NCBI RefSeq assembly: GCF_001612945.1
Contig: NZ_BDBK01000014.1
Coordinates: forward strand, 186,001 to 250,000
Reading direction: 5' to 3'
Length of the DNA stretch: 64,000 nt
From: Nocardia inohanensis NBRC 100128
Lineage (GTDB): Bacteria; Actinomycetota; Actinomycetes; Mycobacteriales; Mycobacteriaceae
Made by a program: the position numbers and the translations under genes. Positions 8,571 through 17,683 of the stretch are shown in pieces; positions within the stretch are counted from its first letter, which is position 1; the number at the start of each line of letters is the position of its first letter. Below the pieces are notes generated by a model. It was not told where the DNA came from. It made no database searches and was given only the letters and a program-made list of their open reading frames with translations.

Positions 8571-8747
8571 CCTTCATCGGCCTTTCGTCCCGTGCGACAA
8601 CCCTTGCGGCACAAGATCACTCAGGCCGTCAGAAGAGTTGTCCGCAGATGTTATCGCGGAACATATGCCTTGGCGTTACCGAATCGATACAGGAATAGTA
8701 AAGCTGTGGGACAACCGTGATAAAGGGGGCCAATCCCCCTCGCCTCC

Positions 8748-8829
8748 CCGTCATCCCGGCATGCTCTTAGCCGGGATCCACACGCCCACTGTGTGGATTC
8801 CCGCTAAAAGCACGCGGGAAGGACGGGGG
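8748..8829. repeat. Paired inverted copies of a dispersed palindromic repeat
   Basis: A unit GTCATCCCGGCATGCTCTTA followed by GCCGGGATCCAC (8750-8783), which has its own CCCGGC/GCCGGG stem, is followed after a short spacer by an imperfect reverse-complement copy (about 8791-8829). A third, diverged single copy lies at 19505-19538. The pair can form a large hairpin. It fills much of the 315-base gap between mycolyltransferase 3 and aftB. The rest of that gap is a likely promoter region without a gene. Confidence 0.7.
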
Positions 8830-8836
8830 GAAGCAA

Positions 8837-8866
8837 GCGACCCCGCGCCAACTGGCGCGGGGTCGC
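8837..8866 (-). terminator. Intrinsic terminator after aftB
   Basis: A perfect 14-base stem (GCGACCCCGCGCCA at 8837-8850 and its complement at 8853-8866) has a 2-base loop, 20 bases past the aftB stop. On the minus strand it is followed by TTGCTT. It probably ends the arabinogalactan operon transcript. Confidence 0.75.
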
Positions 8867-8885
8867 TCTTATTTCTTGTCCCGAA

Positions 8886-10874
8886 CTAACTGGGCGGCAC
8901 CAGGGTCGGGTCGACCAGCTTGCAGCGCTCGATCTCGTACTTCGGTACGCGGTCGATGCGGTACTTGGCGAAGGCCAGCGACTGCTGGACGTTGTGCCGC
9001 CAGCGGTCGAAGGTCAGCGGCGCACGCGTCGAGGCCAGCAGATCCTGAGTCGCGGGGCAGGTCAGGGCGACTCGCGCCTGCGCCGTCCAGCGGTCGTCCA
9101 GGTACCACGGCATCCACGGGTGCTTGTCGACCATGCCCGCGTCCACGACCACCCAGTCGGGGTAGAGGTTCTTGTCGTGCCCGATGCGGCCGTCGGTCAG
9201 CCGTTCGGTATGCGCCGCAAGCGGATACGCCAACCCCATCTGATCGATGACGCGCACATCCAGCGGCACGTTCATCGAGGTCATGCCCAGGTTCAGGAAG
9301 AACACCGTATGCCCCGCACCCTCATCCGGAATGGGCTGCGGCGGCGGCGCGACATACCAGAACATGAACGACGGCGAATTGAGCAGCAGCCCGCCGTCCG
9401 GGGTCTCGGTGATGTTCTTGACCATGGCCCGCATGCGCGGATAGTCCAGGTAGTCCTCGGCCCGGATCGGGTGATCGTGCCCGGTGTTCAGCACGTAATA
9501 CACGCGCTCGTCCACGATGCCGGTCGAGCTGATCTTGGTCCCCGTCTTGATGGCCGTGGTGTTGGCCGCGAACAGCGCCCACCCGGCGGTGCCGAGGAAC
9601 GCCGCCAGCACCACCGCGAAAACCCAATCCGGCTTCCGGTTCTCGGGCAGCCGCAGCGGAATCACCGCGACCGGCAGGATCAGGCAGAACAGCTGCGGCA
9701 GCAGCATGCGCCCGTGCATGAAGTCACCGCCGACGCGGATCTCGTACACGGTGAGCAGCAGCCCGCTGCCGACCATCAGCACCACGACGGCCGTGGGCGT
9801 GCGCAGCCACCGGCTGAAACGCTGGATCCGGGTGCGCAGGTCCGGCTTTCCGCCGTCCGCGGCCCCGGCCGTGCCCAGTGCGTGCCGTCCGCCGCGGGTA
9901 CCCGAACGCGTCCACACCAGCACGCCCGCGACGACGGTGAGCAGCGCCAGCGGCACCAGCAGCCAGTACGGCCCGATCAGGTTCCAGAAGTAGACCAGGC
10001 CCTGACCCCATTTGGCCCCGCCCGCGTCCTTGGCGACCGCGGTATTCGGGTAGGGCAGGCCGTAGTAACCCATCCGCCAGATCTGGTAGGCCACCGGCAC
10101 GATGCCCGCGACGGCCACGATCAGCCCGCGGAACACCCAGGGCCGCAAACGGGTTTCGGGCACCGGCGCCAGGAAGATCATCATCAAGGCCAGCGCGCCG
10201 ACCAGCGTCATCTCCGGGCGGATCAGCGGGGACAGACCGGCCCAGAAGACCAGCGCGAAAAAGCCTGGCAGCCGCACCTTCTCGGCCTGCGACCAGCGCA
10301 CCAGCGCCCACCACAGCACCGCCAGCCAGAAGATGACCAGGCTCGATTCCAGCCCGGAGCTGGCGTAATCACGCGAGGGCGGCAGCGCGATATAGACGAG
10401 CACGCCCGCGGGCAGCAGGAACTGCGAAGCCGAACCGCCCCACAGCCGAGCCGAACCCATCATGGCGAACACGACCGCCAGCACCGACAGCGTGAGCGCG
10501 ATGCCGAGCACCACGTACTCGAGCCGGATCTGGGTGAGCCAGCTGAAGAACCAGACGATGTAGGTCCAGGCGGTGCTGGTGTTCGCCTCGACGCGCTCGC
10601 CCGCATTGAAGACGGGACCGTTGCCCGCCAGCAGGTTGCGCACCGTGCGCAGCACGATGAGACCGTCGTCGGCGATCCAGCGGCGCTGCCAGCCACCAGC
10701 CGCGAAAAGGACCGCTGTCAGCGCGATCCCACCGACGAAGGTAGCGCGGGATAGTCGAGACAGCCGTGCGTCGTCCGCACGGCGACGGGCGCGACCGACC
10801 GGCAACTGTGCCGTCGGCGCGCCCTCGACTCGCTCTTCTCCCTCTACCACGTCAGGTGAGATAGACAGCGACAC
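8886..10874 (-). CDS. aftB: Terminal beta-(1,2)-arabinofuranosyltransferase AftB
   Basis: A 662-residue polytopic GT-C glycosyltransferase that caps arabinan chains with the terminal beta-(1,2)-Araf to which mycolates attach, using decaprenylphosphoryl-arabinose. The N-terminal loop motif RRWIADDGLIVLRTVRN and the segments NGPVFNAGERVEANTSTAWTY, QIWRMGYYGL, GGDFMHGR and AHTERL are nearly the same as in Rv3805c. About ten hydrophobic segments precede a large C-terminal extracytoplasmic part. The GTG at 10874 has a GGAG ribosome binding site and overlaps the end of ubiA by 23 bases. A GTG at 10850, just past the ubiA stop, is the alternative start. Confidence 0.93.
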   Translation of the reverse strand: MSLSISPDVVEGEERVEGAPTAQLPVGRARRRADDARLSRLSRATFVGGIALTAVLFAAGGWQRRWIADDGLIVLRTVRNLLAGNGPVFNAGERVEANTSTAWTYIVWFFSWLTQIRLEYVVLGIALTLSVLAVVFAMMGSARLWGGSASQFLLPAGVLVYIALPPSRDYASSGLESSLVIFWLAVLWWALVRWSQAEKVRLPGFFALVFWAGLSPLIRPEMTLVGALALMMIFLAPVPETRLRPWVFRGLIVAVAGIVPVAYQIWRMGYYGLPYPNTAVAKDAGGAKWGQGLVYFWNLIGPYWLLVPLALLTVVAGVLVWTRSGTRGGRHALGTAGAADGGKPDLRTRIQRFSRWLRTPTAVVVLMVGSGLLLTVYEIRVGGDFMHGRMLLPQLFCLILPVAVIPLRLPENRKPDWVFAVVLAAFLGTAGWALFAANTTAIKTGTKISSTGIVDERVYYVLNTGHDHPIRAEDYLDYPRMRAMVKNITETPDGGLLLNSPSFMFWYVAPPPQPIPDEGAGHTVFFLNLGMTSMNVPLDVRVIDQMGLAYPLAAHTERLTDGRIGHDKNLYPDWVVVDAGMVDKHPWMPWYLDDRWTAQARVALTCPATQDLLASTRAPLTFDRWRHNVQQSLAFAKYRIDRVPKYEIERCKLVDPTLVPPS

Positions 10875-11799
10875 CTACCGCTCCGATCCAGGCGATTGCG
10901 AGGAACTGGAGGATCCGGTCCCCCAGGGCGATCTCTTCGGGCTCACCGGCTTCGCCGCCGTCGACGTCGACCGCGTACCGGAGGATGGCGATGGTGAACG
11001 GGATCATCGACACCGCGAACCAGGTGTTGTTGGCGTGATCCGGTTCGAACGCCCACAGACCGTAGAACACGACCACGGCGGTGGCCGACAGCGTCCATAC
11101 GAACCGCAGGTAGGTCGGCGTGTAGTACTCCAGCGACTTACGGATCTTGGCGCCGGTGTCGAGCGCGATCTTCAACTCCGCGTAGCGCTTTCCGGCCGCC
11201 ATGAACAGCGAGCCGAACGCCATGATCAGCAGGAACCACTTGGACAGCTTGATGTCCGCGGCCGCGCCACCGGCGACCGCGCGCAGCAGGAAGCCCGAGG
11301 AGACGATCGCGATATCGAGCACGGCCTGATGCTTGAGGCCGAAGCAGTAGGCCAGCTGGATGGCGATGTAGACGCCCATCACCACGGCCAGATGCCAATT
11401 CGCGGTGAACGACAACAGGATCGAGCCCGCGAGCAGCACGAACGACAGCACGTAGGCCAGGTTCACCGGCACCACACCGGCCGCGATGGGCCGGAAGCGC
11501 TTGGTCGGATGCGCCCGGTCGGCCTCGACGTCGAGCGCGTCGTTGACCAGGTAGATGCCGGACGCGGCCAGGCAGAACACCGCGAACGCGATGGCCACGT
11601 GCCCGATGACGGTCCAGTTCGCGATGATGAAATCGCCGGTCGCGAGGTTCTTGCCGGCCACCATGGGCGCGGCCAGCACCAGCACGTTCTTGACCCACTG
11701 CCGCGGCCGCATGGCCTTGACCAGGCCACCGGCCAGCGTCTTCGGCGGTCCCTTGATGACCGCCTCGTCCAGGTCGGTGCTGGTGGGCTCTTCGCTCAT
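10852..11799 (-). CDS. ubiA: Decaprenyl-phosphate phosphoribosyltransferase (DPPR synthase, UbiA family)
   Basis: An integral membrane prenyltransferase-fold enzyme. It joins PRPP to decaprenyl phosphate, the first committed step to the arabinose donor DPA. The metal-binding motif NDALDVEADRAHPTK (residues 86-100) and the second motif GKRYAEL near 192 are intact, and about nine hydrophobic helices are visible. The start MSEE at 11799 corresponds to the start I recall for Rv3806c; a TTG at 11829 would add 10 residues and overlap the PAP2 stop. Length is 315 residues, as expected. The gene lies in the aftB-ubiA-PAP2-glfT2-glf operon. Confidence 0.93.
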   Translation of the reverse strand: MSEEPTSTDLDEAVIKGPPKTLAGGLVKAMRPRQWVKNVLVLAAPMVAGKNLATGDFIIANWTVIGHVAIAFAVFCLAASGIYLVNDALDVEADRAHPTKRFRPIAAGVVPVNLAYVLSFVLLAGSILLSFTANWHLAVVMGVYIAIQLAYCFGLKHQAVLDIAIVSSGFLLRAVAGGAAADIKLSKWFLLIMAFGSLFMAAGKRYAELKIALDTGAKIRKSLEYYTPTYLRFVWTLSATAVVVFYGLWAFEPDHANNTWFAVSMIPFTIAILRYAVDVDGGEAGEPEEIALGDRILQFLAIAWIGAVGVAVYLT

Positions 11800-11825
11800 G
11801 TCAACAAGGGCTCTTTCCTGGGCGG

Positions 11826-12407
11826 TCAATTCGCGAATCTCTTTTCGGCAGCGAGCACGGCGGCAGCTGATGCGGCACCCAGCGCCGAGCCGGCGAGCAC
11901 GTCGGAGGGGTAGTGCACTCCGAGGACGAGCCGGGAGAGCAGCATCGGCGGGACGAGCACCGCAGGCAAGGGTAGCCCGGTGAGCCTGCCGAGCAACACA
12001 GCCGCCGCCGTGGTGGATGTCGCGTGCGAGGACGGGAAGCTGAGCTTCGACGGCGTCGACACGTTGACCTGCACCGACGGGTGATGCGGGCGCTTACGGC
12101 GAACGATCCGCTTGATCACCACCGAGGCGGCGTGCGCACCGAACGCGCCGACGGCCACGCCCGCCCACTCACGGCGGCGCGGCTTGTCGACGAGCGCGCC
12201 GACGGCGGCGATGCCGATCCAGCCGAGCGAATGCTCGCCGAAATGCGACATACCGCGCGCGGCCTTGATGGCGCCCGGCTGCTGTCCGATGGTGCCCTGC
12301 ACCAGGTTGAGGATCTTGACCTCACCCGTCGCGGGCGGCACGGCCTCCGGAGTCTCCGGAACTACGTGCAGCCCGCGGTCCGCGGTCGCGGACTCCGCAG
12401 CGGTCAT
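11826..12407 (-). CDS. PAP2-superfamily lipid phosphatase (Rv3807c-like)
   Basis: 193 residues with the phosphatase signature spread over KRIVRRKRPHH, FPSSHATS and SRLVLGVHYPSDVLAG, so the three conserved PAP2 motifs are complete. In this operon it is thought to dephosphorylate decaprenylphosphoryl-5-phosphoribose; that role is established by context rather than by the sequence. Four to five hydrophobic segments are seen. The ATG at 12407 overlaps the glfT2 stop as ATGA, which fixes the start against a longer in-frame extension to 12464. Confidence 0.88.
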   Translation of the reverse strand: MTAAESATADRGLHVVPETPEAVPPATGEVKILNLVQGTIGQQPGAIKAARGMSHFGEHSLGWIGIAAVGALVDKPRRREWAGVAVGAFGAHAASVVIKRIVRRKRPHHPSVQVNVSTPSKLSFPSSHATSTTAAAVLLGRLTGLPLPAVLVPPMLLSRLVLGVHYPSDVLAGSALGAASAAAVLAAEKRFAN

Positions 12408-14359
12408 TTGCGCTCTTCTCCTGAAATGGATTCGGTCGAGTCGATACCGAAGACGTTCTCCCACGCCGACTTGCTCGTGAGATGCGCGTGCGCGCGACGA
12501 TACTGCTCGCGCACTTCGGGGAAACGCTCGGCCAGCTCCCGGCGCAGGCGCATGGCTTCCTTGAACAGCTCCATGGCTTTACGCGGATCGCGCTTGCGGT
12601 AGACCACGCCGCGGCCGTCGGCGGTGGTGACGGTGACGCCGTCCACCTGCGACAGCAGGAACCAGCGTGCGTCCAGGGTGGGGACGTTCAGCTGCGGGGT
12701 CTCGTGATGCGCGGGATTGGCCTTGCGGAAGTTGTGCAGCACGCCCTTGCCGAGACGCGCCACCTTGGCCAGCGGATTGCCCGGTTCGCCGACCGCGCCG
12801 ACCTCGGCCCGGGAGGCCATGGGCAGTTCGGTGGAGGACGGGACGACCACGGCGTCCGGGAACTCCTTGCGCATGGCGTGCACCTTGCCGAGCGCGGTGG
12901 GGAGCAGGTCGAACAGCTTGTCCGGGCCGGCGAGGTAATCGCGAATGGCCTCGTTCTGGATGGCCACCGTCGAATACTCCAGGCACAGCAGGTGTTTCAG
13001 CGTGGCCTTGATGGTGTTGACGACCATCGGGCGGCCGTCGTTGGGCAGGTGCAGGGAGGCGACGACCAGGCGGTTGCGCAGGTGGAAGTACGCCTGCCAG
13101 TCGATGGCGTCGTCCTTGTCGGACCAGGCCATGTGCCAAACGGCGGCACCGGGGAGGGTGACCGTCGGGTAGCCGTGATCCCTTGCGCGCAAACCGTATT
13201 CGGCATCGTCCCACTTGAGGAACAGCGGCAGCGGCTGCCCGATCTCCTCCGCCACCTGACGCGGGATCACGCAGGTCCACCAGCCGTTGAAGTCGACGTC
13301 GATGCGCCGGTGCAGCAGCTTGGAGTTGTCGCGGTCGCGCAGTGGGTTCTTGGCGAAGTCGTGGTCGTATTCAACGTTCGGGGCCGCGGTCCACATGAAG
13401 ATGGAGCGGTCCACGACCTCACCCATGACGTGCAGGTGCGAGCGCTCTTGCAGATTCAGCATCTGCCCGCCGGTCAGGATGGGCGACTTGGCGAATCGCG
13501 AGAAGGCGAGCGCGCGCAGGATGCAGTCCGGCTCGATCTCGATGTCGTCGTCCATGTAGACGATGAACTCGGCGTCGGTGGTCTTGAGCGCCTCGTACAT
13601 GACGCGGCTGTAGCCACCGGACCCGCCCAGGTTGGGCTGGTTGTGGATGGCAAGCCGATCACCCAGCGGCACAACGGCTTCGGCGAAGCCCGGCTCGTCC
13701 ACGACCTTCTTGGTGCCCTGGTCGGGGATGATGACGGCTTTGATCTTCTCCAGCACCAGCGGGTCCGAACCCAGCGCCGCAAGGGTTTTCACCGCGTCGG
13801 TGGGCCGGTTGAAGGTGGGCATGCCGACGGCGATGCTGCCTTCACCCGGGGCTTCGATCGGCGCGTACCAACCGCCGCTGCGCATTTCGACGTGCGAGTC
13901 GGTGGTGATGTCGAACCAGATCCAGCCGCCGTCCTCGAACGGGCCCAGATCGACCTCGAATTCGACGAACGCCGCGGCGGCCGCGCCATCACCGGGGGTG
14001 GTGAATTCGCTGCCCTGCACGTGGATTCGCGAGCCGTCGGCCTTGGAGCGGTAGACGTCCACCCGCCCGTGGCCGGACAGCTCCAGCCGCAGCACCACGG
14101 ACTTCAGCACGCTCCAGCGCCGCCAGTAGCTGGCCGGGACCGCGTTGAAGTAGGTGCAGAACGACACCTCGGACTCGGCCCCGATGGCCAGCGCCGTACG
14201 CGTGATGGCGTGCGCGCGCCGGGCATTGGTCTCGGATTCCTCCAGGTACAGCTTGCGCACGTCCAGGGGTTCGCCCGGGCGCGGCAGGATGATCCGCTGG
14301 AGCAGGGACTTGGCGCGGCTGTCGATGCTCATGGCTTCCAGCTCGAGTTGGGCGGTCAT
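12404..14359 (-). CDS. glfT2: Galactofuranosyltransferase GlfT2
   Basis: A 651-residue processive GT2 enzyme. It builds the galactan with alternating beta-(1,5) and beta-(1,6) Galf units from UDP-Galf. An N-terminal beta-sandwich region (to about 165) is followed by the GT-A domain with the metal motif YMDDDIEI (Asp270-272), the WDD catalytic motif at 383-385, and the metal-ligand histidine His409 in AAVWHMAW. The C-terminal helical domain runs to the end. The length matches mycobacterial GlfT2. Its start ATG overlaps the glf stop as ATGA, so galactan polymerase and UDP-Galf supply are translationally coupled. Confidence 0.95.
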   Translation of the reverse strand: MTAQLELEAMSIDSRAKSLLQRIILPRPGEPLDVRKLYLEESETNARRAHAITRTALAIGAESEVSFCTYFNAVPASYWRRWSVLKSVVLRLELSGHGRVDVYRSKADGSRIHVQGSEFTTPGDGAAAAAFVEFEVDLGPFEDGGWIWFDITTDSHVEMRSGGWYAPIEAPGEGSIAVGMPTFNRPTDAVKTLAALGSDPLVLEKIKAVIIPDQGTKKVVDEPGFAEAVVPLGDRLAIHNQPNLGGSGGYSRVMYEALKTTDAEFIVYMDDDIEIEPDCILRALAFSRFAKSPILTGGQMLNLQERSHLHVMGEVVDRSIFMWTAAPNVEYDHDFAKNPLRDRDNSKLLHRRIDVDFNGWWTCVIPRQVAEEIGQPLPLFLKWDDAEYGLRARDHGYPTVTLPGAAVWHMAWSDKDDAIDWQAYFHLRNRLVVASLHLPNDGRPMVVNTIKATLKHLLCLEYSTVAIQNEAIRDYLAGPDKLFDLLPTALGKVHAMRKEFPDAVVVPSSTELPMASRAEVGAVGEPGNPLAKVARLGKGVLHNFRKANPAHHETPQLNVPTLDARWFLLSQVDGVTVTTADGRGVVYRKRDPRKAMELFKEAMRLRRELAERFPEVREQYRRAHAHLTSKSAWENVFGIDSTESISGEERK

Positions 14360-15552
14360 TCGGCGCTGTCCACCAGCGCGGCGCCGGATTCCAGGTGCGG
14401 GCGCAGCACATTGTCGAACATGCTGAGCGCCGCGCCGATGGCCATGTGCATGTCCAGGTACTGGTAGGTGCCCAGGCGGCCACCGAAAAGCACCTTGGCG
14501 GAGGCGGTTTCGGCCTTGGCGAGCTCGCGGTAGGCGAGCACCTTGGCGCGGTCCTCCGGGGTGTTGATCGGGTAGTAGGGCTCGTCGCCGGTCTGCGCGA
14601 AGCGGGAGAATTCGCGCTGGATGACCGTCTTGTCCTTGGGGTAATCGCGTTCCGGGTGGAAGTGCCGCGATTCGATGATGCGGGTGTAGGGGAAGTCGGC
14701 GTCGTTGTAATTCATCACCGAAGTGCCCTGGAAGTCACCGGTGTTCAAGACCTCGGTCTCGAAATCGATGGTGCGCCACCCGAGTTCGCCTTCGGCATAG
14801 TCGAAGTAGCGGTCCAGCGGGCCGGTGTAGACGATGGGCGCGTCCGGGTTCTGGGCGCGAATCTCATCGCGCACCTCGAACCAGTCGGTATCGAGACGGA
14901 CCTCGATGTTCTCGTGCTCGGCCATCTTGGTCAGCCACGCGGTGTAACCGTTCTTCGGCAGACCCTCGTAGGTGTCGTTGAAGTACCGGTTGTCGAAGTT
15001 GTAGCGGACCGGGAGCCGGGAAATGATGCTCGACGGCAGTTCCTTGGGATCGGTCTGCCACTGCTTGGCGGTGTAGTCGCGGACGAACGCCTCGTAGAGC
15101 GGGCGGCCGATCAGCGAGACGGCCTTCTCCTCGAGGTTGGTGACGTCCTTGGAGTCGACCTCGGCGGACTGCTCGGCAATCAGCGCCTTGGCCTCGTCGG
15201 GGGTGAAGTAGCGGCCGAAGAATTGCGAGATCAAACCCAGGCCCATGGGGAACTGGTACGCCTGGCCCTTGTGCATGGCGAAGACGCGATGCTGATAGTT
15301 GGTGAATTCGGTGAACTGGTTCACGTAATCCCACACCCGCTTGTTCGAGGTGTGGAACAGGTGCGCACCGTATTTGTGGACTTCGATGCCGGTTTCGGGT
15401 TCCGCCTCCGAATACGCGTTGCCGCCGAGGTGGTAGCGGCGGTCGATCACCAGTACGCGCTTTCCGAGCTGGCTGGCGGTGCGTTCCGCGACGGTCAGCC
15501 CGAAGAATCCGGAGCCGACAACAATGAGATCGAAGGGGGATGCGACGGTCAC
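14356..15552 (-). CDS. glf: UDP-galactopyranose mutase
   Basis: An FAD-dependent flavoenzyme interconverting UDP-Galp and UDP-Galf, the donor for galactan. The dinucleotide motif is VVGSGFFGLTVAER, and FHTSNKRVWDYV, YTAKQWQTDP, LPVRYNFDNRYF and RHFHPERDYP are all family hallmarks. The GTG at 15552 puts seven residues before the first strand, as in the mycobacterial protein; an ATG at 15573 is the alternative. The gene heads the minus-strand operon. The 250-base region upstream is shared with the divergent secreted-protein gene at 15805 and must hold both promoters. Confidence 0.95.
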   Translation of the reverse strand: MTVASPFDLIVVGSGFFGLTVAERTASQLGKRVLVIDRRYHLGGNAYSEAEPETGIEVHKYGAHLFHTSNKRVWDYVNQFTEFTNYQHRVFAMHKGQAYQFPMGLGLISQFFGRYFTPDEAKALIAEQSAEVDSKDVTNLEEKAVSLIGRPLYEAFVRDYTAKQWQTDPKELPSSIISRLPVRYNFDNRYFNDTYEGLPKNGYTAWLTKMAEHENIEVRLDTDWFEVRDEIRAQNPDAPIVYTGPLDRYFDYAEGELGWRTIDFETEVLNTGDFQGTSVMNYNDADFPYTRIIESRHFHPERDYPKDKTVIQREFSRFAQTGDEPYYPINTPEDRAKVLAYRELAKAETASAKVLFGGRLGTYQYLDMHMAIGAALSMFDNVLRPHLESGAALVDSAE

Positions 15553-15685
15553 GGCTGCCCAGACTACCGGCATCCCCGCTCGGCGTGCGTGGGCTCCGGG
15601 TGCTGCGGATTCCGGAGGATACGGCGGGGCCGGGAGAGCGTCGTTCCGCTCACCGGGAAATTTTGCCCAGAGTTCACCGAAGTGC

Positions 15686-15699
15686 TGACAGACGTGTCA
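15686..15699. promoter_or_regulatory. Short inverted repeat in the glf/secreted-protein divergent region
   Basis: TGACA and TGTCA arms flank GACG. This is the most regular element in the region between glf and the gene at 15805. It may be an operator for one or both promoters. Five-base arms are short, so this is a weak call. Confidence 0.25.
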
Positions 15700-15804
15700 T
15701 GAGACCTGTATTACATAGGCTCGAACTGATCGTCCGACCAGTTTGTTATGCCGTGTTGCAGTTGCCCGCCCGCAGCCGACGCTCGACCCGGAAGACGAAT
15801 TCAC

Positions 15805-17025
15805 ATGCGGTTTCACCGTCTCGCCCCGCTCGTCGGTGCGTTCACCCTCTCGGCCATGATCGGCTCGGCCGCCCTCATCCCCGCCGCCGCGCCCGCCCGC
15901 GCGGCCGAGGAGACCCTGGCGACCGTCGAGGTCGCGGACACCATCGGCCTCTGTGGCGATGGCGCAGCAACCTTCGATGACATCGTCACCACCGCGGCCA
16001 CCGCGGTCCGCTCGGTCGTGCCGGCCGGACAGCAGTCCGCCTATGACCAACAGGTCGACGATTTCCGGCAGAGCATCGCGCAGGTGACCGTGCACAAGCG
16101 CGGACTGCCCGCCGACTCCGCCGATTCGGGCGGCCGGCTGCAATTCCTGGACGACCCGATCGTCACGTACCTGGTCAACACCCTCGACGCGATCCGCACC
16201 GGCAGCATCAACAAGACCGTCTCGGTCTCCCAGCTGACCGTCAACGACGTCATCGAGATCTTCATCCTCGCCACCCGCATCGTGAAGGTCCCCGCCCAGC
16301 TGGCCGCCAGCCTGGTCCCCACCGCGGGCTTCATCCTCAAGCCCATCGTCGGCGCGATCTTCAACGGCGTGAAGTCCCTCGCCCGCGCCGTCCAAGCCCA
16401 GGTCGCCCGCACCTGCAAGGCGCCCAACGCCTACGAGAAGCTGCAACTGGATCTGCCCGACGAACAGGTAGCCGTCCCCCAGCCGCTGCTGGACCTGGCC
16501 AACCAGCTCGTCAAGGCCGATGGCGCCTGCACTCCCCTGGCCGAGCTCAAGACCTCCGACCTGGTCGAGCGCACCCGCACCTTCCTCGCCGCGCACCCCG
16601 AACTGGGCGTCGACACCACCGCCGTCCACGCCAATGCCGATGCCCTGCAAGGCTTCCTGCGCGACAACCGGGTGGCCGAGATCGTCACCATGCGCCGCAT
16701 CGAAGAACTCGGCCCGCTGGTCAACGCCATGGATTACGGCCCGCTGACCTTCCTGGCCAACCTCGGCTTCGACATCTACGAAGGCAAGGCCCTCAACACC
16801 GTCCCCCTCGGTGATGTGAAGGTGGAGAACGCTTTCGACCTCATCACCCTCACCCTCGACACCACCAGCCTGCTGCTCACCCTCGGCAACACCATCGCCG
16901 GCTTCACCGGCGTCGCCTCCACCATCACCACTCCCCTGGGCATCGCCCAGACCCTCGCCTTCGCCCCCACCACCTACGGCATGCCGATCCTGCGCGGCGT
17001 CATGCAATCCATGTGCGCGGCGTAG
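15805..17025 (+). CDS. Secreted protein of unknown function
   Basis: 406 residues from the ATG at 15805, with GGAAG about 10 bases ahead. A Sec signal peptide is clear: MRFHRLAPLVGAFTLSAMIG, then a long alanine-rich core ending near ARAAEE. The mature part is mostly helical, with four cysteines that could form disulphides (GLCGDGA, ARTCKAP, DGACTPL, QSMCAA at the very end). It sits beside glf, where mycobacteria have erp (pirG), but has no PGLTS repeats and is not Erp. I do not recognise the family. The codon use is strongly C-ending, like a well-expressed gene. Confidence 0.75.
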   Translation: MRFHRLAPLVGAFTLSAMIGSAALIPAAAPARAAEETLATVEVADTIGLCGDGAATFDDIVTTAATAVRSVVPAGQQSAYDQQVDDFRQSIAQVTVHKRGLPADSADSGGRLQFLDDPIVTYLVNTLDAIRTGSINKTVSVSQLTVNDVIEIFILATRIVKVPAQLAASLVPTAGFILKPIVGAIFNGVKSLARAVQAQVARTCKAPNAYEKLQLDLPDEQVAVPQPLLDLANQLVKADGACTPLAELKTSDLVERTRTFLAAHPELGVDTTAVHANADALQGFLRDNRVAEIVTMRRIEELGPLVNAMDYGPLTFLANLGFDIYEGKALNTVPLGDVKVENAFDLITLTLDTTSLLLTLGNTIAGFTGVASTITTPLGIAQTLAFAPTTYGMPILRGVMQSMCAA

Positions 17026-17040
17026 CGAAACGCCGAGGGC

Positions 17041-17074
17041 CTGCACGATAATGCGGACAAGCAGCATCGTGCAG
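17041..17074 (+). terminator. Possible terminator hairpin
   Basis: Perfect 9-base arms, CTGCACGAT and ATCGTGCAG, with a 16-base loop, begin 16 bases past the stop of the secreted-protein gene. There is no T-run after it, so it is either a weak terminator or a structure in the leader of the next gene. Confidence 0.4.
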
Positions 17075-17106
17075 GCAGGATCCGGGGTAGAACCTAGGAG
17101 GTGACG

Positions 17107-17673
17107 GTGACCGCCGAACCGCGTCAGATGCAGACTGCGCCGGGTGGACTGACAGTGGCCGACCTGCGTGCTGGTTATGACCCCGGATTCCGCTTCGAAC
17201 TCGAGGACGGTGTTGCCGTGATGATGGCTCCGGCCTCCATGTGGCACAACCGAGTGCTGAGACGCATGGCCGTCGCTATGGAGCAAAGCTGCCCGAGCGA
17301 CTTGGCGGTCGAGGTCGAGCAGGCCATCGCGATCACCGACGACTTCGCTCCGGTGCCGGACATATTGGTCGTCACCCGGGCCGCGGCCCTACCCACCGAG
17401 AACGTGCTTCCGAAGTCCGCGGTAACCCTGGCAGTTGAAATCGTCTCTCCGGGAACGCGCCGCAAAGATCGAATGATCCGCCCGATGGACTACGCACGCG
17501 CTGGGATCCCCCACTTCTGGCGAATCGAAGCCGAGGACTCCCAGCCGGTCGTTTACGCCTATCGCCTGGACGAAATGACCGGTCAGTACGCGCCGGTGGA
17601 CGTCCATCGCAAGGTACTGCGCACAACCGACCCCTTCGATATGGAGATCGAACTCACCGGTCTGGGCGACTGA
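17107..17673 (+). CDS. Uma2-family (DUF820) endonuclease-like protein
   Basis: 188 residues with the PD-(D/E)XK-like core of Uma2 proteins: FELEDGVAVMM near the start, VPDILVV in the middle, LAVEIVSPGTRRKDR, then DYARAGIPHFWRIE. These proteins are common in cyanobacteria and actinobacteria; their biological role is poorly known. A GTG at 17101 is in frame, but AGGAGG at 17096-17101 is correctly spaced only for the GTG at 17107, so that start was chosen. The gene stands alone between convergent neighbours. Confidence 0.8.
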   Translation: MTAEPRQMQTAPGGLTVADLRAGYDPGFRFELEDGVAVMMAPASMWHNRVLRRMAVAMEQSCPSDLAVEVEQAIAITDDFAPVPDILVVTRAAALPTENVLPKSAVTLAVEIVSPGTRRKDRMIRPMDYARAGIPHFWRIEAEDSQPVVYAYRLDEMTGQYAPVDVHRKVLRTTDPFDMEIELTGLGD

Positions 17674-17683
17674 GCCGGCGGAA

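Noticed and set aside
8994..10754. A 586-codon plus-strand frame opposite aftB
   Set aside because: Shadow of aftB, with Arg/His/Gln-rich non-protein-like content.
12482..14467. A 661-codon plus-strand open frame opposite glfT2 and glf
   Set aside because: It is the antisense shadow of conserved genes, with no motif and no ribosome binding site; long shadows are common at this GC content.
15697..17286. A 529-codon minus-strand frame rich in Gly, Asp and Val
   Set aside because: It mirrors the secreted-protein gene, which has a signal peptide, ribosome binding site and strong codon bias.
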